A stretch of DNA of 64,000 bases, taken from positions 1-64,000 of the forward strand of contig JANQFX010000046.1 of assembly GCA_028277725.1 (NCBI GenBank), written 5' to 3'. Both the position numbers and the translations under genes were made by a program. The notes under the pieces were generated by a model. The model worked only from the letters and a program-made list of their open reading frames with translations, ran no database searches and was not told the DNA's origin. Shown here one piece after another: positions 15,875-26,170 of the stretch. Within the stretch, counting starts at the first letter, position 1. The number at the start of each line of letters is the position of its first letter. The stretch comes from Thiohalocapsa sp. GTDB lineage: Bacteria > Pseudomonadota > Gammaproteobacteria > Chromatiales > Chromatiaceae.

Positions 15875-17581
15875 TCAGGCCTTGTGCTTGGCGGCCTCGG
15901 CCTGTTCGATCTGGCGCGTGATGTACCACTGCTGGGCGATGGACAGCAGCTGGTTCACGGTCCAGTAGAGCACCAAACCCGACGGGAAGAACGCGAAGAA
16001 GACCGTGAACACGAAGGGCAGGGCCATGAAGATCTTCTCCTGCATCGGGTCCGGCGGCGGCGGGTTGAGCTTCTGCTGGATGAACATGGACACGCCCATG
16101 ATCAATGGCAGCACGAACCAGGGATCCGGCTCGGTGAGGTTGTCCAGCCACAGAATGAACGGCGCGTGGCGCAGCTCCACACTCTCGAGCAACACCCAGT
16201 ACAGGGCAATGAAGACCGGGATCTGGACCAGGATGGGCAGGCAGCCACCGAGCGGGTTGATCTTCTCGGTCTTGTACATCTCCATCATGGCCTGGTTCAG
16301 ACGTTCCTTGTCGTCGCCGTAGCGGTCCTTCAGGGCCTTCAGGCGCGGTGCGAGCTTGCGCATGTTGGCCATGGACTTGTAGCTGGCCTCGGACAGCTTG
16401 TAGAACGCGGCCTTGATCAGGATGGTCAGGATGATGATTGCCCAGCCCCAGTTGCCCACCAGGGAGTGGATCAGGTTCAGGAGCCAGAAGATGGGCTTGG
16501 CGATGATGGTGAGCCAGCCATAGTCGACGGCGAGTTCCAGACCGGGCGCGACCTCTTCGAGGGTCTCCTGCAGCTTGGGGCCCGCGAACAGACGCGTTTC
16601 GAAGGTGTGGGTTGCTCCTGGCGCGATGGTCGTCGCGTCGGAGTATTGACCGATGATGTATCGGTCCCCGCCGACGACCTTGGTATAGAAGGTTTGGGGT
16701 TCGTCGGCACCGGGGATCCAGGCGGCCACGAAATAGTGCTGGATCATCGCGATCCAACCGCCCGTGATGGTGACGTCCAGGGGCTCCTTCTCGATCTCCT
16801 TGAAGGTCTCCTTCTTGTACTTGACCTCGGGCCCGTAGTAGACCGCACCGGTGTAGGTGTGGATGAAGCTGGATTCGTTGGGGTCGTCCAGGGGGGTCCG
16901 CTGCAGTTGGTCGTAATTGCGCAGGGCGATGGGGGCACCGGTCCCGTTGATGATCTCCTGCTCGGCGTGGATGACGTAGTTGCCGCGCTCGAAGCGGTAG
17001 CGCTTGACGACCTCCAGTCCGAGCGCGTTGCGCCACGTCAGCTCGACCACCAACGAGTCTTGATCGTCAGCGAGGCGATACTCGGTGTTCTCGGCGGTGA
17101 AATCCGCCGTGTGCGTCGGCAGCCCAGCGTCCGCGGCCCCCAAGAGGCCGGATTGGACGATGAACATGTTCGGGGGCGCAGGTTTCAACAGTTGGAGAGG
17201 ATCATCGGGCCGGTCGGCAACGGCGGGGTAGTCCTTCAGCCAGAGCGACTGGATAGTCCCGCCGCGGCTGGAAATCTGGGCCCGGACGACGTCGGTCTCG
17301 ACCTCGATGATGCTCGCGGCATCCGCGACGGCGCCGGCAACCCCGGGGGAATCGGCAGCGGGGGATGGCACCGAGGGTGCGCTCGGCGCGTCCGCAGGCA
17401 CGCCCGGCCGGTCGGCGGCTGTGCTGAAGGTGTCGGATCCGTCGGCATCCGATGAAGCGGGGGGAGTTGAGGCTGCGACCGGGGCCTGAGGGGCACGGCC
17501 GTAGTCTTGGACCCATGCCTGGTAGATCAGGAACAGGACCGCGCCCAGGGACAGGAGCAGGATGAGCCGGAAGTTGTCCAT
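15875..17581 (-). CDS. yidC: Membrane protein insertase YidC
   Basis: YidC inserts and folds inner-membrane proteins, alone or with SecYEG. The 568 residues show the gammaproteobacterial form: an N-terminal membrane anchor (LILLLSLGAVLFLIYQAW), a low-complexity Ala/Pro/Ser linker, a large periplasmic beta-sandwich (SSRGGTIQSLWLKDYP to about residue 350), and the five-helix core. The core includes NWGWAIIILTILIKAAFYKL, MANMRKLAPRLKALKDRYGD, GGCLPILVQIPVFIALYWVL and FFAFFPSGLVLYW. The protein ends in charged KHKA. yidD, which usually separates rnpA from yidC, is not found in the 216-bp gap upstream. Confidence 0.97.
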   Translation of the reverse strand: MDNFRLILLLSLGAVLFLIYQAWVQDYGRAPQAPVAASTPPASSDADGSDTFSTAADRPGVPADAPSAPSVPSPAADSPGVAGAVADAASIIEVETDVVRAQISSRGGTIQSLWLKDYPAVADRPDDPLQLLKPAPPNMFIVQSGLLGAADAGLPTHTADFTAENTEYRLADDQDSLVVELTWRNALGLEVVKRYRFERGNYVIHAEQEIINGTGAPIALRNYDQLQRTPLDDPNESSFIHTYTGAVYYGPEVKYKKETFKEIEKEPLDVTITGGWIAMIQHYFVAAWIPGADEPQTFYTKVVGGDRYIIGQYSDATTIAPGATHTFETRLFAGPKLQETLEEVAPGLELAVDYGWLTIIAKPIFWLLNLIHSLVGNWGWAIIILTILIKAAFYKLSEASYKSMANMRKLAPRLKALKDRYGDDKERLNQAMMEMYKTEKINPLGGCLPILVQIPVFIALYWVLLESVELRHAPFILWLDNLTEPDPWFVLPLIMGVSMFIQQKLNPPPPDPMQEKIFMALPFVFTVFFAFFPSGLVLYWTVNQLLSIAQQWYITRQIEQAEAAKHKA

Positions 17582-17797
17582 GAGGATGCTGCTGAGTTGG
17601 TTGTCGGCGATGCGGACCGCCGCAATCGGGCTGCAGGGCGGGAGGCATCGGTTTCATGCCTCTCCGTTGGGCGACCAATTTCAGGTACCCAGGTCCGCAG
17701 TCCGAGCGGGCGAGTTTGGCGATGAGGGCAGGCTGCCCGAGACGAACGACCCCGGCGCCATAGTTGCCGGGGAGGGCGATTCTACGCTGGGAACGAC

Positions 17798-18217
17798 CTA
17801 CCTGTGCGCTCGCGCCGTACGCGGACTCCGGCGCACGGATTTCCCCAGATATGCAAAATGCGTACGGAGCGACTCCCGGACCGACATGCGTGTGGCTCCC
17901 CGCACTCCCGCCCTTGCCACAACCACCACATCGAGCGCATCAGGGAAGGGCGCGTGGCGAAATGCCTCCCGCACGAGGCGCTTGATCCGGTTGCGGTCGA
18001 CCGCACGCGGAAGTGCCTTGCGGGAGATAGCGAGTCCAAGGCGGCTTCCGGTCCCTGGGGCAGCCTGGCGCGGGGCGGCACTGATTGCAAAGAAGCGATC
18101 TGCACAACGCTCACCCTCGCGGAACACTCTGGAGAAGTCGGCCGCTAGAAGTAGCCGACGCCCCTTTGAAAAACGGTGATCCAGTGTTGGAGGCGCGTTC
18201 GAGGGCGCTGGCCGCAC
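17798..18217 (-). CDS. rnpA: Ribonuclease P protein component
   Basis: RnpA is the protein subunit that helps RNase P RNA process tRNA 5' ends. The 139 residues contain the N-terminal FSKGRRLLLAADFSRVF, the central SRLGLAISRKALPRAVDRN with the RNR motif (RNRIKRLVREAFR), and the end of the domain DVVVVARAGV. It lies 170 bp downstream of rpmH in the standard order. Nothing recognisable occupies 17582-17797 between its stop and yidC; I specifically looked on the minus strand for the Cys-rich YidD pattern and did not find it. Confidence 0.95.
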   Translation of the reverse strand: MRPAPSNAPPTLDHRFSKGRRLLLAADFSRVFREGERCADRFFAISAAPRQAAPGTGSRLGLAISRKALPRAVDRNRIKRLVREAFRHAPFPDALDVVVVARAGVRGATRMSVRESLRTHFAYLGKSVRRSPRTARAHR

Positions 18218-18387
18218 GGATGGGTAGTCGATCGTCGCCTAGAAAACCTTGTACCCAAGCGTCACAGCGAGCGGTTGGCGTTCCGTCCCGTCTTCCCGAT
18301 GCCCCTTGCACAGGACCAACGGCATCACTCTCCGGGAAGAGCCGATTCTCACAGTGTCACTCAGACGCTCACGGTCCGGATGTCCGC

Positions 18388-18522
18388 TCAGGGGGTGAGG
18401 CGCGCGCGGCCCTTGGCGCGGCGCGCCTTGAGCACCTTGCGGCCGTTGCGGGTCGCGATCCGGGCACGGAACCCATGAGTGCGTGCCCGCTTCAAGCGGC
18501 TCGGCTTAAATGTCTGTTTCAC
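18388..18522 (-). CDS. rpmH: Ribosomal protein bL34
   Basis: This 44-residue basic protein reads [18 protein letters not shown] and continues [20 protein letters not shown] before ending RARLTP, the unmistakable L34 sequence. It starts with GTG at 18522-18520, preceded by TAGGAAAT as ribosome-binding site at good spacing. It is divergent from dnaA, as in most bacteria, and starts the rpmH-rnpA-yidC-mnmE transcript. Confidence 0.97.
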   Translation of the reverse strand: MKQTFKPSRLKRARTHGFRARIATRNGRKVLKARRAKGRARLTP

Positions 18523-19094
18523 GGCGATTTCCTATGGGGGCGTCGCGCGCCCTGGCTGGCGGAGATATGGTCCAGCACCAGGACGGTCCCTTAGTGCTAG
18601 ATCGACATAAAAAAGACCATCAAGGGTATCACAGGGTGGCAACGCGAGCAATAGAATATGGTTGCTCCGCGCGAGCCGTGGCTGTGGATAAGCTGCAGGG
18701 ATGTGGATAGAATGACCCCTAGATCGCTGGGCTCTCAACAGCGCCGAGGGGCGTGAGCCGAGATGATTCATCGCGCCCTCCCATTACTTGGATCGATGTC
18801 ATCGTCGGACTCGATCAAAGCTTCACCGCAACGGCTTGGCCTCAGGCGACGGCGAATGGTGTGGCCGCGATAAGGTGTCGGCGCATGAGGTAGCGAGCGC
18901 GTGGCCCGAGGTGCTGGTTGGCCCGGCGGGCCGTCCAACCCCTTTCCGGTGTCCTGCCGAGCGACACACCTTCGCCGGTGTGGGCATGCCCCATTATCCC
19001 AGAAGGAACAGTTGAGCGGTCGCGGCGCGGTTCACCCAGCGGGTGGGTCTCAAGTAGACGAACAGGCAGTCACCAACAGGGGTATGCATCGACC
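18523..19094. promoter_or_regulatory. dnaA/rpmH divergent control region with DnaA boxes
   Basis: This 572-bp gene-free spacer has a perfect DnaA box TGTGGATAA (18683-18691) and a one-mismatch copy TGTGGATAG (18702-18710), 19 bp apart. The 13 bases TGTGGATAAGCTG from 18683 recur exactly at 6405. An A/T-richer patch lies at about 18600-18660 (ATAAAAAAGA, ATAGAATATGG). DnaA commonly represses its own gene through such boxes, so autoregulation is the simplest reading. I could not place a dependable -35/-10 pair. The stretch 18720-19080 holds nothing I recognise. Confidence 0.6.
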
Positions 19095-20441
19095 ATGAGC
19101 GAACTTTGGGAGCATTGCACCGAGGCACTCAAAGAGGACCTGACGGGCGCTGAGTTCACCACCTGGATCATGCCCCTGCAGGCACGGGAGGACGAGGGCG
19201 TCATGGCGCTGTGGGCACCGAACCGGTTCGTCAAGGACTGGGTCAAGCAACACTACGAGCAACGCATCACCCGGTTGTGTACCGACATCAGCAACGGGCG
19301 GGTGCAGCAGGTGCGCTTCGAGATCGGAACCGTCGACGGCGGGCAGGGTCGGACGGAGCCCGAGCCGACCAGGCCTTTACGCCGGCCCCAACCCGCCGTG
19401 TCGATCGATCGGCGTCGAGCCGAGAGCAATCTCAACAAAGAGTTCATCTTTTCGACCTTCGTCGAGGGCAAGTCGAACCAGATCGCACGGGCCGCATCGG
19501 TTCAGATCGGCCAGAACCCGGGTACGGCATATAACCCGCTGTTCATCTACGGCGGGGTTGGCCTGGGAAAGACACATCTGATGCATGCGGTCGGCAATAC
19601 CATTTTGGATACCAACCCGGGCGCACAGGTGATCTACGTCCATTCGGAGCGCTTCGTATCGGACATGATCCGAGCGCTTCAGCACAACAAGATGGACGAC
19701 TTCAAGGCACGCTACCGACGCGTGAACGCGCTTCTGATCGACGACGTGCAGTTCTTCGCCAACAAGGACCGTTCGCAGGAAGAGTTCTTCCACACCTTCA
19801 ACACGCTGTTCGAGAGCAAGCAGCAGATCGTGCTGTCAAGCGATCGTTACCCGAAAGAGGTGAGCGGGCTCGAGGAACGGCTCAAGTCGCGCTTCGGATG
19901 GGGGCTCACCGTGGGCATTGAGCCGCCCGACTTCGAAACACGCGTCGCGATCCTGCACAGCAAGGCCTCGATGCTCAACATCGAGCTGCCCGAGGACGTT
20001 GGGTTCTTCATCGCCAAGCGGATGACCTCCAACATCCGGGAGTTGGAGGGCGCATTGCGACGGCTGGTCGCGAACTCACAGTTCATGGGCGCGACCATCG
20101 ACATGGCCTTTACTCGGGACGTGCTACGCGACATGTTGGTCGCACAGGACCGGCAGATCACCATCGAGAACATCAAGAAGACCGTTGCGGACCACTACAA
20201 GCTCCGGGTGTCGGACCTGACGTCGGCCAAGCGCACGCGGGCCATCGCGCGTCCACGTCAGGTGGCCATGGCCCTGGCAAAGGAGCTGACGAAGAGTAGC
20301 CTTCCGGAAATCGGCAACGCATTTGGCGGCCGCGACCACAGCACGGTGATACATGCTACACGCAAGGTGGAAGCCTTGCGTGCCAGCGATACGATGATCG
20401 AAGAGGACTACCGCATCCTGTTGAGAACACTGACGAGTTAG
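19095..20441 (+). CDS. dnaA: Chromosomal replication initiator DnaA
   Basis: DnaA binds 9-bp boxes at the origin and opens DNA. The 448 residues show domain I (ELWEHCTEALKEDLTGAEFT), a short variable linker (about 85-105), and the AAA+ domain with Walker A GGVGLGKT (153-160) and Walker B ALLIDDVQFF. Domain IV ends with the DnaA signature GGRDHSTVIHA. The open frame continues upstream, but ATG 19095 gives the conserved N-terminus. The spacing to dnaN (198 bp) contains the origin-like boxes. Confidence 0.98.
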   Translation: MSELWEHCTEALKEDLTGAEFTTWIMPLQAREDEGVMALWAPNRFVKDWVKQHYEQRITRLCTDISNGRVQQVRFEIGTVDGGQGRTEPEPTRPLRRPQPAVSIDRRRAESNLNKEFIFSTFVEGKSNQIARAASVQIGQNPGTAYNPLFIYGGVGLGKTHLMHAVGNTILDTNPGAQVIYVHSERFVSDMIRALQHNKMDDFKARYRRVNALLIDDVQFFANKDRSQEEFFHTFNTLFESKQQIVLSSDRYPKEVSGLEERLKSRFGWGLTVGIEPPDFETRVAILHSKASMLNIELPEDVGFFIAKRMTSNIRELEGALRRLVANSQFMGATIDMAFTRDVLRDMLVAQDRQITIENIKKTVADHYKLRVSDLTSAKRTRAIARPRQVAMALAKELTKSSLPEIGNAFGGRDHSTVIHATRKVEALRASDTMIEEDYRILLRTLTS

Positions 20442-20442
20442 T

Positions 20443-20605
20443 TGTGGACAAACTGTTGGCACTTTCGAGAGACTGGGTTGCCCACAGCTTGTCCACAGAC
20501 GCCGGGGCCATTGTCCACGGGGTTTGAGATCCAGTAAAGGGCTGAACCAAATAGTCAAATCGCGTTCTGTCGGATTATCCACAGCGCTTGTTACTACTAA
20601 GATTC
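20443..20605. other. Candidate replication origin (dnaA-dnaN spacer)
   Basis: Five DnaA-box-like nonamers fill the gap: TGTGGACAA (20443-20451), TTGCCCACA (20478-20486), TTGTCCACA (20489-20497), TTGTCCACG (20511-20519) and the perfect TTATCCACA (20575-20583). The perfect box is followed by GCGC and then TTACTACTAAGAT (from 20591). This matches the box, GC cluster and DnaA-trio order of the basal unwinding element described in bacterial origins. Together with dnaA, dnaN, recF and gyrB alongside, this is the leading candidate for oriC, though the 6.4-kb cluster competes. Confidence 0.65.
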
Positions 20606-20639
20606 TTGAACGTTCATCAGTGCATAGGGGCGTGGCGTC

Positions 20640-21740
20640 GTGAAGATCGAGATCGCACAGCAAGAGCTTGCCGCAGTACTCGGGTCCGTTGCCGGAGTGG
20701 TGGAGAGGCGGCAGACACTGCCGATTCTGGCGAATGTGCTACTTAACGCGGAAGGTCAACGTTTGTCCCTAGCCGCAACGGATCTGGAGATCGGCGTGCA
20801 GACGGACACGCCTTGCCAAGTGATCGAGGCTGGTGCGTTGACGGTACCCGCGCGGAAACTGTCCGATTTCTGCCGCTCGCTGCCCGGAACGGCAACGGTG
20901 AAGATCAAGAACGACGGGGAGCGCTGTGTCGTCTCGAGCGGGCGGACACGCTTCACACTATCGACCTTGCCCGCGGCGGATTTTCCCGACATCGCCATGG
21001 AGGACGATCTGAATTCGTTTCAGATGCCGGTTGCCGCACTCAAGACCCTCTTGGACAAGACCGCGTTTGCCATGGCGCAGCAGGATGTTCGCTACTATCT
21101 GAATGGTGTCATGTTGGAGTTCGGTTCTAACGACCTGGTCGCCGTGGCGACGGATGGCCATCGTCTGTCCATGGTGCGCTCGGAGATCGATGTGCCAGAG
21201 GCGGAGCGGGAACAGATCATCCTCCCCGCGAAGACCGTCTCGGAGTTGCGCCGATTGCTGGCGGAGTCTGAGGAGCACGTCGCAGTTCAGTGGGGAGGGC
21301 GCTCCATCATCCTAACTTTCGGTGGCGTGGAGCTGCGGTCCAAGCTGGTGGATGGGAAGTATCCGGAGTACGAGAGGGTCGTACCGCGCGGGTTGCCCCG
21401 CAGCGCCGTAGTCGAGCGAGACGCGTTGCGAGCGGCGCTGCAGCGCGCATCGATCCTGTCCAACGAGAAGTACAAGGGTGTTCGGGTCAGTTTCGGTGCT
21501 GGCGGACTCGCCTTGCAGGCCCAGAATCCGGAGCATGAGGTCGCCGAGGACGAGGTCCCTGCCGAGTATGACGGCGAGACGGTGACCATTGGCTTCAATG
21601 TGTCTTATCTGATGGATGCCCTGCAGGCGATTGATTCCGATCGGGTGCAAGTGGGGTTTCAGGATTCTGACAGTAGTTCCATCTGGCGTGGCGAGGGTCG
21701 AACCGACGAGACCTTTGTCGTGATGCCGATGCGTCTTTGA
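20640..21740 (+). CDS. dnaN: DNA polymerase III sliding clamp (beta subunit)
   Basis: The clamp encircles DNA and holds polymerase III and many repair proteins. The 366 residues begin at GTG 20640 (MKIEIAQQELAAVLGSVAGV) and show the three repeated clamp domains. Conserved stretches are TLPILANVLL, ATDLEIGV, VATDGHRLS and the C-terminal FVVMPMRL tail that forms part of the partner-binding pocket. Length is typical. It is followed by recF after 41 bp. Confidence 0.98.
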   Translation: MKIEIAQQELAAVLGSVAGVVERRQTLPILANVLLNAEGQRLSLAATDLEIGVQTDTPCQVIEAGALTVPARKLSDFCRSLPGTATVKIKNDGERCVVSSGRTRFTLSTLPAADFPDIAMEDDLNSFQMPVAALKTLLDKTAFAMAQQDVRYYLNGVMLEFGSNDLVAVATDGHRLSMVRSEIDVPEAEREQIILPAKTVSELRRLLAESEEHVAVQWGGRSIILTFGGVELRSKLVDGKYPEYERVVPRGLPRSAVVERDALRAALQRASILSNEKYKGVRVSFGAGGLALQAQNPEHEVAEDEVPAEYDGETVTIGFNVSYLMDALQAIDSDRVQVGFQDSDSSSIWRGEGRTDETFVVMPMRL

Positions 21741-21781
21741 AGTTTGGGGACCTGCGCCGAGCCAGCGCTTGTTGCTGACGC

Positions 21782-22807
21782 GTGACCGTTCTCGATTTCC
21801 TGCGGGTCCGCAACCTCCGGTGTTGTGAAAGGGTCGATACGGAGCTCCCTTCCGGCCTGGTCTGGTTTAGCGGGGACAACGGGGCGGGAAAAACGACGTT
21901 GCTCGAGTCGATCTACCTTCTGGATCGGCAGCGCAGCTTTCGAGGACGGCGGGCTGGACCTCTGGGCACGCGCGGCGGCGGGCATCCAAGCGTGTTCGGC
22001 CGATTGTCTCAAGACGGGCGTCCCCGAAGAGTGGAGTGGCCGAAACCAGTGGGCGTAGCTCGGCGACCGGCCTTCGTGCGATTCCTTGGCGGAGGCACCT
22101 ACTCGCTGGTCGACGGTGATCCCGCTCTGCGCAGACGCTTTCTCGATTGGACGGTGTTCCACGTGGAACCCCGTGCAGGGCATCTCTTCTCCACGCTCAG
22201 GCGGACGCTGGCCCAACGCAATGCCTGGCTGCGAGCCGGAGGGCGAGGCCGTAACGTTTGGGACGAGCCCTATGCCGAGCACCTGGCTCTGCTATGGCAG
22301 TCGCGGGAGAGCCTCGCCAACACGATCGACGGACATCTCAAGGACTTCACGGAGCGGATCGTTGAACTGGATCCCATTGGATTCCGCTGGCGGGGAGCCA
22401 TGACCGATCCTGTCGCGGTTCTCAACCGCTTGGCCGATGCGCTGAAGGAGGACGTCGCGCGAGGCTTCACGTATTTGTCCCCATCCAGGGCGGGATCCGT
22501 GTTCGAGCTTGGCGGCGATCCATGGGTCGGCTCCCGAGGAGAGAGCAAGGCGGTGGGAATGGGACTTCAAGTCGCCGCGCAAAGAGCTGTGGAAGAAGCC
22601 ACCGGGGAGCGAACGCTCATGCTGCTCGATGATCCGCAGGCGGAGCTGGGCCGCCGCCTTTGCGGCCGAGTCCTCCGAGAATGCCTCTGCTGGTCGGACC
22701 AGGTGATCGCCACACACTTGGATAGTGGATCCCCCGATCCATCGGAGCCCGGCACGATGTTCCACGTGAAACAGGGCGCTCTCTCGCCGGCAAGCCCTCA
22801 CCCCTGA
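21782..22807 (+). CDS. recF: DNA replication/repair protein RecF
   Basis: RecF is an SMC-like ATPase that helps load RecA at gaps. The 341 residues start at GTG 21782 and show LDFLRVRNLR, Walker A SGDNGAGKTTLLE, a signature-like GSRGESKAVGMGLQ and Walker B LMLLDDPQAELG. It is slightly shorter than the usual 360 residues, and the typical Walker B ending (DVxSELD) is DPQAELG here. The C-terminal tail after about residue 320 is poorly conserved in type. Two parS-like sites lie within the gene, at codons for VFHVEP and MFHVKQ. Confidence 0.93.
   Translation: MTVLDFLRVRNLRCCERVDTELPSGLVWFSGDNGAGKTTLLESIYLLDRQRSFRGRRAGPLGTRGGGHPSVFGRLSQDGRPRRVEWPKPVGVARRPAFVRFLGGGTYSLVDGDPALRRRFLDWTVFHVEPRAGHLFSTLRRTLAQRNAWLRAGGRGRNVWDEPYAEHLALLWQSRESLANTIDGHLKDFTERIVELDPIGFRWRGAMTDPVAVLNRLADALKEDVARGFTYLSPSRAGSVFELGGDPWVGSRGESKAVGMGLQVAAQRAVEEATGERTLMLLDDPQAELGRRLCGRVLRECLCWSDQVIATHLDSGSPDPSEPGTMFHVKQGALSPASPHP
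22155..22170. other. parS: parS-like site, one mismatch from palindrome
   Basis: TGTTCCACGTGGAACC matches the ParB-binding consensus TGTTNCACGTGAAACA except at two positions, and is one base from a perfect 16-bp palindrome. It lies in the recF coding sequence, within a few kilobases of the candidate origin, where chromosomal parS sites usually cluster. Confidence 0.65.
22758..22773. other. parS: parS site, full consensus match
   Basis: TGTTCCACGTGAAACA fits TGTTNCACGTGAAACA exactly, the conserved centromere-like site bound by ParB (Spo0J). It is in the poorly conserved 3' end of recF, 588 bp after the start of the weaker site. parA and parB themselves are outside this window. Confidence 0.88.
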
Positions 22808-25411
<2,604 letters not shown>

Positions 25412-25480
25412 GAGCGAGGGGTACATTGCCCCGGAGGCGCTGCACGGAAGACCCATAGCCAACGGCGAGGGAACGGACAG

Positions 25481-25511
25481 GCTAGACATTGGCATCGCCT
25501 AGTGTCCTAGC
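25481..25511. terminator. Stem-loop between convergent gyrB and gmhB
   Basis: Arms GCTAGACA (25481-25488) and TGTCCTAGC (25503-25511) pair with one bulged base, and GGC/GCC pair inside. The position, 69 bases after the gyrB stop and 8 before the gmhB stop, suits a two-way terminator. No T-run is present. Confidence 0.4.
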
Positions 25512-25519
25512 TCCAGCCA

Positions 25520-26092
25520 TCAGGGCCCAGGGGCTCCGGGAGCCCCCTGACCGTCGCCGTCGAGCAGGGCAACGGCGGCATGCCAGAGATCTCTGTAGAC
25601 GCGCACGGAGGCGAGATGAGTCGGAAGCTGCGCCAGTGACTTCTCACCATTGCCAGTGAGCACCAAGATGGGCTCGGCCCCGGCCGCGAGACCCGCCTCG
25701 AGATCGCGGAGCGAGTCGCCGATGAAAGGAACGCCAGTGAGCGGCATAGCAAGCCTCCGGGAGATCGCTTCGAGCAAACCGGGTGCCGGCTTCCTGCATG
25801 CGCAGCCGTCATCGGGTCCATGCGGGCAGAAGGCGATCAGGTCGATCCGGCCCCCGACGGCGGCCACCCTCGACAGCAGTTGTCGATGGATGGCGTTCAA
25901 GGCATCCATGTCGAAGTATCCGCGTGCTAGTCCCGACTGATTCGTCGCAATCGCCACTCGACACCCCGACTGTGTAAAGCGCGCGATCGCCTCCAAACTA
26001 CCCGACAGCGGATGGAGGTCCCCAGGCGAGCGGATGTAGTTCGGCGAGTCGACATTGATCACGCCGTCACGGTCGAGGATGACCAGCTCCAC
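25520..26092 (-). CDS. gmhB: D-glycero-D-manno-heptose 1,7-bisphosphate phosphatase
   Basis: GmhB removes the 7-phosphate in ADP-heptose synthesis for lipopolysaccharide core. The 190 residues show the HAD motif LDRDGVINVD (Asp7, Asp9), ATNQSGLARGYFD, the family zinc knuckle CPHGPDDGCACRKP and GDSLRDLEAG. I chose GTG at 26092 because TAAGGAGGT lies five bases ahead and MELVILDRDGV is the usual N-terminus; an ATG 11 codons earlier lacks that support. It sits directly downstream of glyS on the same strand, a neighbourhood also seen in Pseudomonas. Confidence 0.92.
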   Translation of the reverse strand: MELVILDRDGVINVDSPNYIRSPGDLHPLSGSLEAIARFTQSGCRVAIATNQSGLARGYFDMDALNAIHRQLLSRVAAVGGRIDLIAFCPHGPDDGCACRKPAPGLLEAISRRLAMPLTGVPFIGDSLRDLEAGLAAGAEPILVLTGNGEKSLAQLPTHLASVRVYRDLWHAAVALLDGDGQGAPGAPGP

Positions 26093-26170
26093 AGTGACCT
26101 CCTTAGCTTGAGCCGACCGTTCCATGGGCTCCGCACCGCCGGGACACCGGCCGTGCGGAGCGCAACGTAC

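Noticed and set aside
15884-17455. 523-codon open frame antisense to yidC
   Set aside because: It is Asp/Gly/Gln/Leu-rich composition typical of an antisense frame; yidC is unmistakable on the other strand.
17582-17797. Small gene between rnpA and yidC
   Set aside because: No frame with a start signal and conserved pattern was found on either strand.
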